A stretch of 64,000 bases of DNA from Prevotella sp. UBA2809 (lineage in GTDB: Bacteria > Bacteroidota > Bacteroidia > Bacteroidales > Bacteroidaceae), in NCBI GenBank assembly GCA_002351725.1, contig DEHD01000025.1, forward strand, positions 238,524 through 302,523, in the 5' to 3' direction. Shown here piece after piece: positions 8,297 through 17,074 of the stretch. Below the pieces are notes generated by a model. That model made no database searches. It worked only from the letters and a program-made list of their open reading frames with translations, and had not been told where the DNA came from. Numbering within the stretch: position 1 is the first letter of the stretch; each line of letters opens with the position of its first letter. Both the position numbers and the translations under genes were made by a program.

Positions 8297-8324
8297 AAAG
8301 AGGAACTCGATTGAGCTCCTCTTT
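8297..8324. terminator. Bidirectional terminator
   Basis: AAAGAGGAACTC-GATT-GAGCTCCTCTTT: a 12-base stem with one wobble and a 4-base loop, with A-rich sequence upstream and T-rich downstream. It lies between convergent stops at 8274 and 8336. Confidence 0.85.
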
Positions 8325-8335
8325 ATTGTATTTTA

Positions 8336-9322
8336 TTAAACCTCCCAGCCGATGGCAGAGGCACCGAGTACTGCTGCGCTGGCGCCGTCGAGACCACTGA
8401 CAAGGAACTTAGCCTTGTTCTTGAAAATCTTCAACACATGGTCGTTGTATGCTTTCTCGATTGGCTTCATAATCAGATCGCCAGCCTTAACCATACCACC
8501 GAAGAAGATGAATGCCTCAGGTGAAGAGAAAGCAGCAAAGTCTGCACAAGCCTCACCAAGCATCTTGCCGGTGAACTCGTAAATCTCCTTAGCCAGCTCG
8601 TCGCCCTTACCAGCAGCGATTGACACGTCGAGCGATGTGATATCATCGGGCTTCATATCGCGCAGCAGTGATGGACGGTCGGTCTTAGCCAGCAGCTCGC
8701 GTGCTGTGCGTGCTACACCTGTGGCCGAGCAGTAAGCCTCAAGACAGCCTGTGCGACCGCAACCGCATGAGCGGCCTTCCTCGCCACGAACCATTGTTAC
8801 GTGACCAAGCTCGCCTGCGAAACCATCGTGACCATACAGAAGCTGACCATTAACAACGATACCAGAACCAACACCGGTGCCAAGAGTGATAACGATGAAG
8901 TTCTTCATACCGCGAGCCACACCATATACCATCTCGCCGATAGCTGCGGCGTTGGCATCGTTGGTAAGAGCTACGGGAATATTGTTCAGACGCTCGCTGA
9001 ACAGCTTTGCCAGTGGCACGATACCATCGTGAGCCCATGGCAGGTTTGGAGCAAACTCGATTGTGCCGTTATAGAAATTGCCGTTAGGAGCACCAATACC
9101 CATGGCCTTAATCTTATCGATACCGCCCACCTGCTCGATGATAACGTTAAGAACCTCGACACATGCGTCGACGTAATCCTCTACCTTATCGTAACCACCG
9201 GTCTTGATAGCAGTAGTTGCCTTGATATCACCACGAGCATCAACAATGCCGAAAACAGAGTTTGTGCCACCTAAGTCTAAGCCGATAACATATGGCTTGA
9301 GAGCTGCATTTTGTTCGTTCAT
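8336..9322 (-). CDS. ROK-family glucokinase
   Basis: A 328-residue sugar kinase that would phosphorylate glucose or a related hexose with ATP. The N-terminal phosphate loop is YVIGLDLGGTNSVFGIVD, the catalytic aspartate lies in ALTNDANAAAIGE, and the ROK zinc signature is GELGHVTMVRGEEGRSCGCG followed by RTGCLEAYCS. Length is typical. No DNA-binding domain is attached, so it is an enzyme and not a ROK repressor. Glucose from the mannan pathway would be a fitting substrate, but the gene is far from that operon and specificity cannot be read from sequence. Confidence 0.9.
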   Translation of the reverse strand: MNEQNAALKPYVIGLDLGGTNSVFGIVDARGDIKATTAIKTGGYDKVEDYVDACVEVLNVIIEQVGGIDKIKAMGIGAPNGNFYNGTIEFAPNLPWAHDGIVPLAKLFSERLNNIPVALTNDANAAAIGEMVYGVARGMKNFIVITLGTGVGSGIVVNGQLLYGHDGFAGELGHVTMVRGEEGRSCGCGRTGCLEAYCSATGVARTARELLAKTDRPSLLRDMKPDDITSLDVSIAAGKGDELAKEIYEFTGKMLGEACADFAAFSSPEAFIFFGGMVKAGDLIMKPIEKAYNDHVLKIFKNKAKFLVSGLDGASAAVLGASAIGWEV

Positions 9323-9372
9323 AATTATAATAAGTTTATTAGTCGTTTAAGAATCTTTTTATTTTCAAGGCA

Positions 9373-9380
9373 CAAAATTA
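9373..9380 (-). promoter_or_regulatory. -7 box for the ROK kinase
   Basis: Minus strand TAATTTTG about 50 bases before the start at 9322. Confidence 0.5.
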
Positions 9381-9474
9381 CTAAAAAAGCAGCAGAACAA
9401 TTGACTTTTTACGGAAATTAACCATTATTTTATAAAAGAATGACTAAAATCAAACGAAACAGGAATTTTTTTCG

Positions 9475-9482
9475 TAACTTTG
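9475..9482 (+). promoter_or_regulatory. -7 box for the LysE-type gene
   Basis: TAACTTTG followed by CA, ending 8 bases before the ATG at 9491. An upstream in-frame ATG at 9440 lies before this box and is unlikely to be used. Confidence 0.6.
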
Positions 9483-9490
9483 CACCCGTT

Positions 9491-10156
9491 ATGCCAATTC
9501 ATATACCAATAAATATATTAGACTTCATCTTCAAAGGGATGTTGATCGGTGTGATTGCCAGCGCTCCAATGGGGCCAGTTGGCATTCTCTGCGTACAGCG
9601 AACATTGAACAAGGGACGATGGTTCGGTTTTGCCACAGGACTGGGTGCTGCGGCAAGCGACATCATATATGCTGCGATAGCCGGTTTCGGTATGTCGTTT
9701 GTAATGGACTTTATCACTAACGACCAGAACCGGTTCTATCTGCAGATAGGTGGTAGCATACTGCTGCTGTGCTTCGGATGGTACACTTACCACACCGACC
9801 CCACGCAGAAGATGCACAAGAGTGGAAAACAACAGGGCACCTTCTGGTACAACACGTGGACGGCGTTCCTGGTAACGTTCTCTAACCCGCTCATCATCTT
9901 CCTGTTTATAGCCATGTACGCCCAGTTTGCATTTGTGCTGCCCAACCATCCGTTCGAGATGATTGTTGGCTTTGCAAGCATCGTTGGCGGAGCTTTGCTG
10001 TGGTGGTGGGGCCTTACATGGCTGGTAGACCAGATACGCACAAAATTCGACACTAACGGCATCAAGTTGATTAACAAAATAATAGGCGTGGCTGTAATCA
10101 TAGGCAGTATCGTGATGCTGCTTGGACTGACAACAAATCTTATCAGACTGTTCTAA
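9491..10156 (+). CDS. LysE-family transporter
   Basis: A 221-residue inner-membrane protein with about six helices. The family signature near the N-terminus is seen as GMLIGVIASAPMGPVGILCV (residues about 12-31), followed by RTLNKGRWFGFATGLGAA. LysE/RhtB proteins export amino acids; the substrate here is unknown. The start at 9491 (MPIHIPINIL) is set by the promoter box just upstream; a longer frame from 9440 adds a basic, non-membrane extension. The DUF4924 gene follows after 20 bases. Confidence 0.85.
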   Translation: MPIHIPINILDFIFKGMLIGVIASAPMGPVGILCVQRTLNKGRWFGFATGLGAAASDIIYAAIAGFGMSFVMDFITNDQNRFYLQIGGSILLLCFGWYTYHTDPTQKMHKSGKQQGTFWYNTWTAFLVTFSNPLIIFLFIAMYAQFAFVLPNHPFEMIVGFASIVGGALLWWWGLTWLVDQIRTKFDTNGIKLINKIIGVAVIIGSIVMLLGLTTNLIRLF

Positions 10157-10176
10157 AGCCACTTAGACATATAATA

Positions 10177-10722
10177 ATGTATATAGCAAACGAGTTAAGA
10201 AAGACAAACATTGCCGAATATCTGCTCTATATGTGGCAGATGGAGGACACGGTGCGAGCATTCGACTGCTCGCTGCAACGCATTAAGCGCGAGTATATCG
10301 AGCGATTCGACTATACCGACGAACAGAAAGAAGAGGAGACCGACTGGTTCGGCAATCTGATACGCATGATGAATCAGGAAGGTTGTCGTGAGCAGGGACA
10401 TCTGCAGATAAACAAGGTTACAATGCAGATGCTGATAGAGCTGCACAGCCAGCTGCTGCAGTCGAGCAAATTCCCCTTCTACAACACAGCCTACTACAAG
10501 GTTCTGCCGTTTATCGTAGAGCTGCGCAACCGCGGTGCCAACAAGGAGGAAAACGAGATTGAGACATGCTTCAACTCGCTCTACGGAGTGATGTTGCTAC
10601 GCCTGCAGAAGAAAGACATCTCACCCGACACCGCTCACGCCGTTAAGGAGATAACAACCTTCATCGGCATGCTCTCTGATTACTACAAAAAGGATAAAGA
10701 AGAAGGATTGAAATTCGAATAA
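10177..10722 (+). CDS. DUF4924 family protein
   Basis: A 181-residue, mostly helical, charged cytoplasmic protein with no signal or membrane segment. It starts MYIANELRKTNIAEYLLYMW and has a central NKVTMQMLIELHSQLLQSSK segment, matching DUF4924, a Bacteroidota family of unknown function. It sits one base before rmlD and 20 bases after the LysE-type gene, so the three are probably cotranscribed. Confidence 0.8.
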   Translation: MYIANELRKTNIAEYLLYMWQMEDTVRAFDCSLQRIKREYIERFDYTDEQKEEETDWFGNLIRMMNQEGCREQGHLQINKVTMQMLIELHSQLLQSSKFPFYNTAYYKVLPFIVELRNRGANKEENEIETCFNSLYGVMLLRLQKKDISPDTAHAVKEITTFIGMLSDYYKKDKEEGLKFE

Positions 10723-10723
10723 G

Positions 10724-11584
10724 ATGAAGATACTTATTACAGGCTGTAACGGCCAACTTGGAAACGAGATGCAACTGCTGGAGAAGGAGAATCTCCAGCA
10801 TACCTATTTTAATACAGATGTGGCAGAATTGGACATAACAAACGAGGAAGCCATTAACCGATTTGTTGAGGAAAACGAGATTGACGGCATCGTGAACTGC
10901 GCCGCCTATACCGCTGTTGACAAGGCCGAGGAGAACCAGGAGCTGTGCATGAAGCTTAACGCTACAGCACCTGAATATCTGGCTAAAGCCATCGAAAAGC
11001 GCGGAGGATGGATGATACAGATTTCTACCGACTACGTGTTCGACGGAACAAATCATCGTCCGTATGTTGAGACCGATGCTGTTTGTCCTAACAGCACCTA
11101 CGGCCGCACCAAGTTGGCTGGCGAAGAGGCTGTGCTGGATGGCTGCAAGAAGAGTATGATTATTCGCACAGCGTGGCTGTACTCTACCTTTGGCAACAAC
11201 TTTGTAAAGACTATGATTCGTTTGGGTAACGAGAAGCCTGAGCTGGGTGTTATCTTCGACCAGATAGGCACACCTACCTATGCTCGCGACTTGGCGGTGG
11301 CCATCTTCGCAGCTATCAACAATGGTGTTGTTCCTGGCGTTTATCATTTCAGCAACGAGGGTGTAATTTCGTGGTACGACTTCACCAAGGCCATCCATCG
11401 CATTGCCGGCATTAAGGATTGCAAGGTACGTCCGCTGCACACCGCAGAGTATCCAACTCCCGCCGCACGCCCCCACTACAGCGTATTAGACAAAACAAAA
11501 ATAAAGCAGACCTATGGCATAGAGATACCATACTGGGAGGAAAGTCTGCAAGAGTGCATCGGTTCTCTTTTAGGCACGGATTAA
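10724..11584 (+). CDS. rfbD: dTDP-4-dehydrorhamnose reductase
   Basis: A 286-residue short-chain dehydrogenase making dTDP-L-rhamnose for surface polysaccharide. The Rossmann loop is MKILITGCNGQLGNEM, the active-site triad shows as ISTDYVFDG with YGRTKLAGE, and the nucleotide end has RPHYSVLDKTKIKQTYG. The matching thymidylyltransferase gene (rfbA) is 9 kb away at 20627; rfbB and rfbC are not in the window. The last residues LLGTD and the stop come from the left repeat of the inverted-repeat unit at 11571, so the original C-terminus has been replaced. Confidence 0.93.
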   Translation: MKILITGCNGQLGNEMQLLEKENLQHTYFNTDVAELDITNEEAINRFVEENEIDGIVNCAAYTAVDKAEENQELCMKLNATAPEYLAKAIEKRGGWMIQISTDYVFDGTNHRPYVETDAVCPNSTYGRTKLAGEEAVLDGCKKSMIIRTAWLYSTFGNNFVKTMIRLGNEKPELGVIFDQIGTPTYARDLAVAIFAAINNGVVPGVYHFSNEGVISWYDFTKAIHRIAGIKDCKVRPLHTAEYPTPAARPHYSVLDKTKIKQTYGIEIPYWEESLQECIGSLLGTD

Positions 11585-11614
11585 CACGGCTTTAAATAAT
11601 TAAAGACACGGCTT
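11571..11614 (+). repeat. Left terminal inverted repeat
   Basis: Begins TAGGCACGGATTAACACGGC and ends AAAGACACGGCTT. The ACACGGCTT word occurs twice within the arm. Its first bases encode the end of RmlD. Confidence 0.75.
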
Positions 11615-11616
11615 AT

Positions 11617-12000
11617 ATGTTATACGAAGAATTATCAAAGAAAATTGTTCACGCAGCTCATCTAGTACATGATGAGTTAAAATTTGGATTCTTAGAGGCT
11701 GTGTATGGAAATGCTCTCTATAAAGAGCTAAGCAACATGGGCTTAAAATGCGAATGTCAGAAACAACTTGACGTATTCTATAAAGGAGACAAAGTAGGAC
11801 ATTATGTTGCTGATATGGTAGTAGAAGACAAGATTATTGTGGAATTAAAAGCAGTAGCTGATTTAAGGCCAGAACATGAATGGCAACTATTAAATTATCT
11901 TGCTGCAACACATATAGAAGTAGGATTATTAATCAACTTCGGTCGTTCGGTAAAAGTAAAACGTAAAATATTGACTAAAGATGGGCAAACGGAAGAATAA
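11617..12000 (+). CDS. GxxExxY protein, PD-(D/E)XK nuclease-like
   Basis: A 127-residue protein. The naming motif is GFLEAVY at residues 25-31. A PD-(D/E)XK-type core follows: the Asp in YVADMVVED, then IIVELKAVA, where ELK supplies the Glu-x-Lys pair, and a later helix EWQLLNYLAAT. This matches the GxxExxY/PDDEXK_3 family, proposed nucleases with no settled function. All core residues appear intact. The gene is A+T rich and is bounded on both sides by inverted repeats, so it looks acquired. It interrupts the spacing between rfbD and prfC. Whether it acts on its own repeats is an open idea. Confidence 0.88.
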   Translation: MLYEELSKKIVHAAHLVHDELKFGFLEAVYGNALYKELSNMGLKCECQKQLDVFYKGDKVGHYVADMVVEDKIIVELKAVADLRPEHEWQLLNYLAATHIEVGLLINFGRSVKVKRKILTKDGQTEE

Positions 12001-12001
12001 A

Positions 12002-12041
12002 AAGCCGTGTCTCTTAAAAAGAGCCGCGTTAATCCGTGCCT
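12002..12041 (-). repeat. Right terminal inverted repeat
   Basis: The reverse complement begins AGGCACGGATTAACGCGGCT and ends GAGACACGGCTT. It can fold on itself through CTCTT/AAGAG. It ends 14 bases before the prfC ATG. Confidence 0.75.
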
Positions 12042-12055
12042 GAAAAAACAGAAGT

Positions 12056-13645
12056 ATGAATCAGGAGATAGAAAGAAGAAGGACATTTGCGATTATATCG
12101 CACCCGGATGCGGGTAAAACTACGCTGACAGAGAAATTTCTGCTCTTCGGCGGACAGATACAGGTGGCTGGAGCCGTAAAGAGCAATAAAATCAAGAAAA
12201 CAGCCACATCAGACTGGATGGATATCGAGAAACAACGTGGTATCTCGGTGTCGACATCGGTGATGGAGTTCGATTATACTCCAGAAGGCTCAGACATAGA
12301 ATACAAGGTGAACATTCTGGATACACCAGGTCACCAAGACTTTGCTGAGGATACATTCCGCACACTCACCGCCGTTGACTCGGCAATCATCGTGGTTGAC
12401 GGTGCAAAAGGTGTTGAGACACAGACAAGAAAACTGATGACTGTGTGCCGTATGCGTAAGACACCGGTTATCATCTTTATCAATAAGATGGACCGCGAAG
12501 GTCGCGATCCGTTCGATCTGCTCGACGAGCTGGAGCAGGAGCTGGAAATTAAGGTTCGTCCACTCTCATGGCCTATCAACCAGGGAGCAAAATTCAAAGG
12601 TGTGTACAACATCTACGAACAGAAGCTTGACCTGTTTACACCTGACAAGCAGCGCGTAACTGACAAGGTTGAGGTTGACATCGATAGCGAAGAGCTTGAC
12701 AAGCGCGTTGGCGAGGAGAACGCCGCTAAGCTGCGCGAGGACTTGGAGCTGGTAGACGGTGTTTATCCTGAGTTCGACGTTGAGACATATCGCGAGGCCG
12801 AGGTAGCACCAGTGTTCTTCGGTTCGGCATTGAACAACTTCGGTGTGCAGGAGCTGCTTAACTGCTTTGTTGAGATTGCTCCATCGCCACGTCCAACAAA
12901 GGCCGAGGAGCGCGACGTACAGCCAGAAGAGCCTAAGTTCACAGGATTCATCTTTAAGATTACCGCAAATATCGACCCTAACCACCGCTCATGTATCGCC
13001 TTCTGTAAGGTGTGCAGCGGTAAGTTCCAGCGCAATCAGCCTTATCTGCACGTGCGCCAGGGAAAGAGCTTGCGATTCAGCAGTCCAACACAGTTCATGG
13101 CTCAGCGTAAGAGCACTATCGACGAGGCTTGGCCAGGCGACATCGTAGGATTGCCAGACACAGGCGGTATGTTTAAGATTGGTGACACACTGACCGAGGG
13201 TGAAAAACTGCACTTCCGCGGACTGCCATCGTTCTCGCCAGAGCTGTTTAAGTACATCGAGAATGACGACCCAATGAAGGCAAAGCAGCTGCAGAAGGGT
13301 ATCGATCAGCTAATGGACGAAGGTGTGGCTCAGCTGTTTGTTAATCAGTTCAACAATCGCAAGATCATCGGAACAGTAGGACAGCTGCAGTTCGAGGTTA
13401 TCCAGTATCGTTTGGAGAACGAGTACAACGCAAAGTGCCGTTGGGAGCCAGTACATCTGTACAAGGCATGTTGGATTGAGAGCGACGATCCACAAGAGCT
13501 GGAGAACTTCAAGAAGCGTAAGTATCAGTACATGGCTAAGGACAAGGAAGGCCGCGATGTATTCCTGGCCGACAGCGGCTACGTGCTGAGCATGGCGCAG
13601 CAGGATTTTGAAAACATCAAGTTTCACTTTACAAGTGAGTTTTAA
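12056..13645 (+). CDS. prfC: Peptide chain release factor 3
   Basis: A 529-residue GTPase that recycles RF1 and RF2 from the ribosome. The G domain carries ISHPDAGKTTLTEKFL, the switch segment DWMDIEKQRGISV, DTPGHQDFAEDTFRTL and INKMDREGRDPFDL. The RF3-specific C-terminal domains include GTVGQLQFEVIQYRLENEYN. Length matches the family (about 525-530). It begins 14 bases after the GxxExxY unit and 2 bases before the YrdC-type gene; its stop is followed at once by the next start. Confidence 0.96.
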   Translation: MNQEIERRRTFAIISHPDAGKTTLTEKFLLFGGQIQVAGAVKSNKIKKTATSDWMDIEKQRGISVSTSVMEFDYTPEGSDIEYKVNILDTPGHQDFAEDTFRTLTAVDSAIIVVDGAKGVETQTRKLMTVCRMRKTPVIIFINKMDREGRDPFDLLDELEQELEIKVRPLSWPINQGAKFKGVYNIYEQKLDLFTPDKQRVTDKVEVDIDSEELDKRVGEENAAKLREDLELVDGVYPEFDVETYREAEVAPVFFGSALNNFGVQELLNCFVEIAPSPRPTKAEERDVQPEEPKFTGFIFKITANIDPNHRSCIAFCKVCSGKFQRNQPYLHVRQGKSLRFSSPTQFMAQRKSTIDEAWPGDIVGLPDTGGMFKIGDTLTEGEKLHFRGLPSFSPELFKYIENDDPMKAKQLQKGIDQLMDEGVAQLFVNQFNNRKIIGTVGQLQFEVIQYRLENEYNAKCRWEPVHLYKACWIESDDPQELENFKKRKYQYMAKDKEGRDVFLADSGYVLSMAQQDFENIKFHFTSEF

Positions 13646-13647
13646 TT

Positions 13648-14232
13648 ATGAAGGTAGAAGACGATATTAAGAAAGCCGTTGAGTGCATGCGTAAAGGTGG
13701 AGTGATACTCTACCCTACTGACACCGTTTGGGGTATCGGTTGCGATGCTACCAATGCCGAGGCAGTGAAGCGCGTTTACGAGATTAAGCAGCGCGAGGAT
13801 TCCAAGGCACTCATCTGTCTGGTAGACAGCGATGCACGCATGCAGCGTTATTTCCGTAATGTACCTGACGTGGCTTGGCAGCTCATCGACAGCTTAAAAG
13901 AGGCTACCGATGCCAAGCCAACAACACTTATACTGGATGGTGCTATTAATCTTGCGCCAAACCTGATTGCCGAAGACGGCAGCCTGGGTATCCGCATCAC
14001 TAACGAGCCATTCTCGAAGGAGCTGTGTTTCCGATTCCAGAAAGCCATAGTTTCAACATCGGCCAACATAAGCGGTGAGCCTGCTGCGCAGAACTACTGC
14101 GACATCGACCCACGCATACTTGAAGCCGTAGACTACGTGTGCTGGAGCCGCCGACAGGAGCACAAGCCTCACACTCCATCGAGCATCATAAAACTAAAGG
14201 AAAACGGAGAAGTAACAGTTATCAGAAAATAA
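13648..14232 (+). CDS. Sua5/YciO/YrdC family, threonylcarbamoyl-AMP synthase-like
   Basis: A 194-residue single-domain protein. The motif region KGGVILYPTDTVWGIGCDA binds substrate, then YEIKQREDSKALICLV and the nucleotide-binding VSTSANISGEPA. Members make threonylcarbamoyl-AMP for the t6A modification of tRNA; close relatives (YciO) have other roles, so the function is probable, not certain. No C-terminal Sua5 domain is present. It is tightly packed between prfC and the CLC gene. Confidence 0.85.
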   Translation: MKVEDDIKKAVECMRKGGVILYPTDTVWGIGCDATNAEAVKRVYEIKQREDSKALICLVDSDARMQRYFRNVPDVAWQLIDSLKEATDAKPTTLILDGAINLAPNLIAEDGSLGIRITNEPFSKELCFRFQKAIVSTSANISGEPAAQNYCDIDPRILEAVDYVCWSRRQEHKPHTPSSIIKLKENGEVTVIRK

Positions 14233-16038
14233 GTGGAGACAACAGTTGTAGATAGAAGACCTGAGTGGCTGAAGCGCTTGCACGACTGGCGAGTTGAACA
14301 CATCAGCGAGAGGATGTTCATGATTATCCTCGCACTGCTTGTGGGATTCTTTGCCGCCGTTGCTGCATTTGTGCTGCACTGGATTATCAACCAGATAGTG
14401 CTGCTGCTTACCAGTTCGTTTGAGCAGAGTCACGCCAACTGGCTATATCTGGTTTATCCTGTAGTAGGTATCTATCTCACGTCACTGTTTGTGCGCTATG
14501 TGGTAAAGGATAACATCTCGCACGGAATAACACGAATACTCTACGCCATTTCGTCTAACCGTTCGCGACTGAAATCGCACAACTGCTGGTCGAGTGTGAT
14601 AGCCTCAGCCATCACTATCGGCTTTGGTGGATCAGTAGGAGCCGAGGCACCTATCGTGCTTACAGGTTCAGCCATTGGTTCTAATCTGGGGCAGCTGTTC
14701 CACTTAGACCGAAAGATGCTGATGACACTTGTTGGCTGCGGTGCTGCAGGTGCTATTGCAGGTATCTTTAAGGCACCAATAGCTGGACTGGTGTTTACGC
14801 TCGAAGTGCTGATGATTGACATGACGATGTCGGCACTGCTACCTATATTGGTATCGTGCGTAACCGCGACGGTGTTTACATATGTATTCAGTGGCGACGC
14901 ATCGCTATTCACGTTCCATCTTGACAGCGAATGGAGCGTGGAGCGCATTCCAGCCTGCTTAGGTCTGGGTATATCGTGTGGACTTGTATCACTTTACTTT
15001 ATCCGCATGATGGGTGTTTGCGAGGATGTGTTTGCAAAGTTCAAGGATAAACCATACGTAAAACTGGCCATCGGCGGAACAGTGCTTAGCTTGCTTATCT
15101 TCCTGTTTCCATCGCTTTACGGCGAGGGTTACAGCAGCATCAATCTGCTACTTAACGGACAGAATGCCGACGACTGGAACCGCATATTGAACAACTCTAT
15201 GTTCTCTGGTCAAGGTTCGCTGTTGCTGGTTTACATCGCTCTTGTGCTGTTTACCAAGGTAATAGCAACATCAGCCACTAACGGCGGAGGCGGTTGCGGT
15301 GGAACATTCGCACCTTCGCTATTCATAGGCTGCTTTACGGGATTCCTGTTCTCGCGCCTGTGGAATATAAATGAGATAGGTGTGTTTGTACCCGAGAAGA
15401 ACTTTGCACTGCTGGGTATGGCAGGCGTAATGTCGGGCGTTATGCATGCACCGCTTACTGGTATCTTCCTGATAGCAGAACTCACTGGCGGATACTCTAT
15501 GTTTATGCCGCTGATGATAGTAAGTGTGTGCGCTTATCTTACGATTATTATCTTTGAGCCTCACAGCATATACGGTTCGCGACTGGCTAAGCAAGGAAAA
15601 CTGCTTACACACCACACCGACCATGCTGTGCTCACGCTGATGAACCTTGATTCGGTTATCGAGCGCGACTATCTGGACGTGGATCCCGACATGGAGTTGT
15701 ATCAGATAGTACAGAAAATAAGTCGAAGCCACTCTACCGTTCTGCCAGTGCTGGATGCAGCAGGTAAGCTGCTTGGTGAGATTGACATTATGAAGATAAG
15801 AAACGTGGTGTTCAGAATAGAGTTGTATCACCACTTCAAAGCATCGCAGCTGATGACTGATCCGAAAGCGATACTAAACGACGGTATGCCTATGCGACAA
15901 GTGATGCGAGCATTCGACCGCACAGGTGCCAATTGGCTACCAGTACTCGACACCGAGAATCGCCTTAAAGGCTACATCTCCCGCCAGCGCATCTACACAA
16001 TGTATCGCAAGATGGTAGCCGACATGAGTGAGGATTAA
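14233..16038 (+). CDS. CLC-type chloride channel or transporter with CBS pair
   Basis: A 601-residue membrane protein. It starts with GTG directly after the stop of the YrdC-type gene. About ten to twelve helices span residues 30-440. The CLC filter motifs are seen: GFGGSVGAEAPIVLTGSAIG (GSxGxEAP), the following GCGAAGAIAGIFKAPIAG, and GGCGGTFAPSLFIG (GxFxP). Two CBS domains occupy about residues 460-595 (VLPVLDAAGKLLGEIDI; WLPVLDTENRLKGYISR) and may sense adenine nucleotides. Whether it exchanges Cl-/H+ or is a channel cannot be settled here. Confidence 0.92.
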   Translation: METTVVDRRPEWLKRLHDWRVEHISERMFMIILALLVGFFAAVAAFVLHWIINQIVLLLTSSFEQSHANWLYLVYPVVGIYLTSLFVRYVVKDNISHGITRILYAISSNRSRLKSHNCWSSVIASAITIGFGGSVGAEAPIVLTGSAIGSNLGQLFHLDRKMLMTLVGCGAAGAIAGIFKAPIAGLVFTLEVLMIDMTMSALLPILVSCVTATVFTYVFSGDASLFTFHLDSEWSVERIPACLGLGISCGLVSLYFIRMMGVCEDVFAKFKDKPYVKLAIGGTVLSLLIFLFPSLYGEGYSSINLLLNGQNADDWNRILNNSMFSGQGSLLLVYIALVLFTKVIATSATNGGGGCGGTFAPSLFIGCFTGFLFSRLWNINEIGVFVPEKNFALLGMAGVMSGVMHAPLTGIFLIAELTGGYSMFMPLMIVSVCAYLTIIIFEPHSIYGSRLAKQGKLLTHHTDHAVLTLMNLDSVIERDYLDVDPDMELYQIVQKISRSHSTVLPVLDAAGKLLGEIDIMKIRNVVFRIELYHHFKASQLMTDPKAILNDGMPMRQVMRAFDRTGANWLPVLDTENRLKGYISRQRIYTMYRKMVADMSED

Positions 16039-16054
16039 TTATATTAGAAGAAGG

Positions 16055-17029
16055 ATGAAGAAAGAAGATTTAAGGATTGTATTTATGGGAACACCTGAGT
16101 TTGCAGTGGAGACACTGAAAGCTCTTGTGGAGAACTATTATAATGTAGTGGCTGTGGTAACTCAGCCAGACAAACCCGTAGGCCGACATCAGACAGAGAT
16201 GCAGCCATCGGAAGTAAAGAAGTATGCACTTGAGCATAATCTGCCTGTACTGCAGCCAGTAAAGATGAAGGATCCAGAGTTTGTTGAACAGCTGCGCAGC
16301 TACAATGCAAACCTACAGGTGGTTGTAGCTTTCCGTATGCTGCCAGAGGTGGTATGGGACATGCCAGAATACGGCACATTCAATGTTCACGCAGCATTAC
16401 TTCCACAATATCGCGGTGCAGCTCCAATAAACTGGGCCGTAATACATGGTGAAACTCAGACTGGAGTTACAACATTCTTCTTGGATCACGACATCGACAC
16501 TGGTCGTATCATCATGCAGAAGCCATTCGACATTCCAGAAGAGGCCGATGTAGAATACGTTTACGACGGATTGATGTATCTGGGAGCTGGGATCTGTCTG
16601 GAGACACTCGAAAAGATTATCGCTGCTGACGGACACCCAGAAAGCATCCCTCAGGAGCAGATGATACCCGTAGGAAGCGAACTGCACGCTGCACCAAAGA
16701 TTTTCAAGGAGACATGCCAGATTAACTGGAACCAACCAGCCAAAAAGGTTTACGACTTCATCAGAGGTCTTTCACCCTACCCTGGCGCATGGACTACACT
16801 TGTATCGCCTGATGGAAAAGAGACCGTGCTGAAGATATTCAAGACAAAGCGTACATCGCAGAAAGCCGGAGCATTAGGCACAACAGCTATCGTTGAGCGC
16901 AAGCCATGCATCAGCACTGCCGACGAGCTGCTGATGATTGAAGAACTGCAGCTGGCCGGTAAGAAACGTATGAACGGCCGCGACTTCCTGAACGGCATTA
17001 AAAATTTCGAAAACTATATAATAAAATAA
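16055..17029 (+). CDS. fmt: Methionyl-tRNA formyltransferase
   Basis: A 324-residue enzyme that formylates initiator Met-tRNA using 10-formyl-THF. The N-terminal fold shows LRIVFMGTPEFAVETLKALV, and the catalytic region reads NVHAALLPQYRGAAPINWAV with the conserved acidic residue in FLDHDIDTG. The C-terminal OB domain includes VYDFIRGLSPYPGAWTTL. I chose the ATG at 16055 because it follows an AGAAGG ribosome site; a GTG at 16028 would overlap the CLC gene and add nine residues. Length is normal. Confidence 0.94.
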   Translation: MKKEDLRIVFMGTPEFAVETLKALVENYYNVVAVVTQPDKPVGRHQTEMQPSEVKKYALEHNLPVLQPVKMKDPEFVEQLRSYNANLQVVVAFRMLPEVVWDMPEYGTFNVHAALLPQYRGAAPINWAVIHGETQTGVTTFFLDHDIDTGRIIMQKPFDIPEEADVEYVYDGLMYLGAGICLETLEKIIAADGHPESIPQEQMIPVGSELHAAPKIFKETCQINWNQPAKKVYDFIRGLSPYPGAWTTLVSPDGKETVLKIFKTKRTSQKAGALGTTAIVERKPCISTADELLMIEELQLAGKKRMNGRDFLNGIKNFENYIIK

Positions 17030-17074
17030 GGCATAACTGCGTTACTATAATAGGATAAAAAAAACAGATTGCCT

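Larger units (their letters stand above)
11571..12041 (+). mobile_element. Inverted-repeat unit carrying only a GxxExxY gene
   Basis: The left arm 11571-11614 and the reverse complement of the right arm 12002-12041 both start AGGCACGGATTAAC and end GACACGGCTT. The single gene inside begins 2 bases after the left arm and ends 1 base before the right arm. The same arms occur without a gene at 5839-5941. The interior is clearly more A+T rich than the flanking genes. No target-site duplication is evident. Calling it mobile is inference from structure. Confidence 0.6.

Noticed and set aside
16028..16055. GTG start for fmt at 16028
   Set aside because: It overlaps the CLC gene and adds a basic extension; the ATG at 16055 has a good ribosome site.
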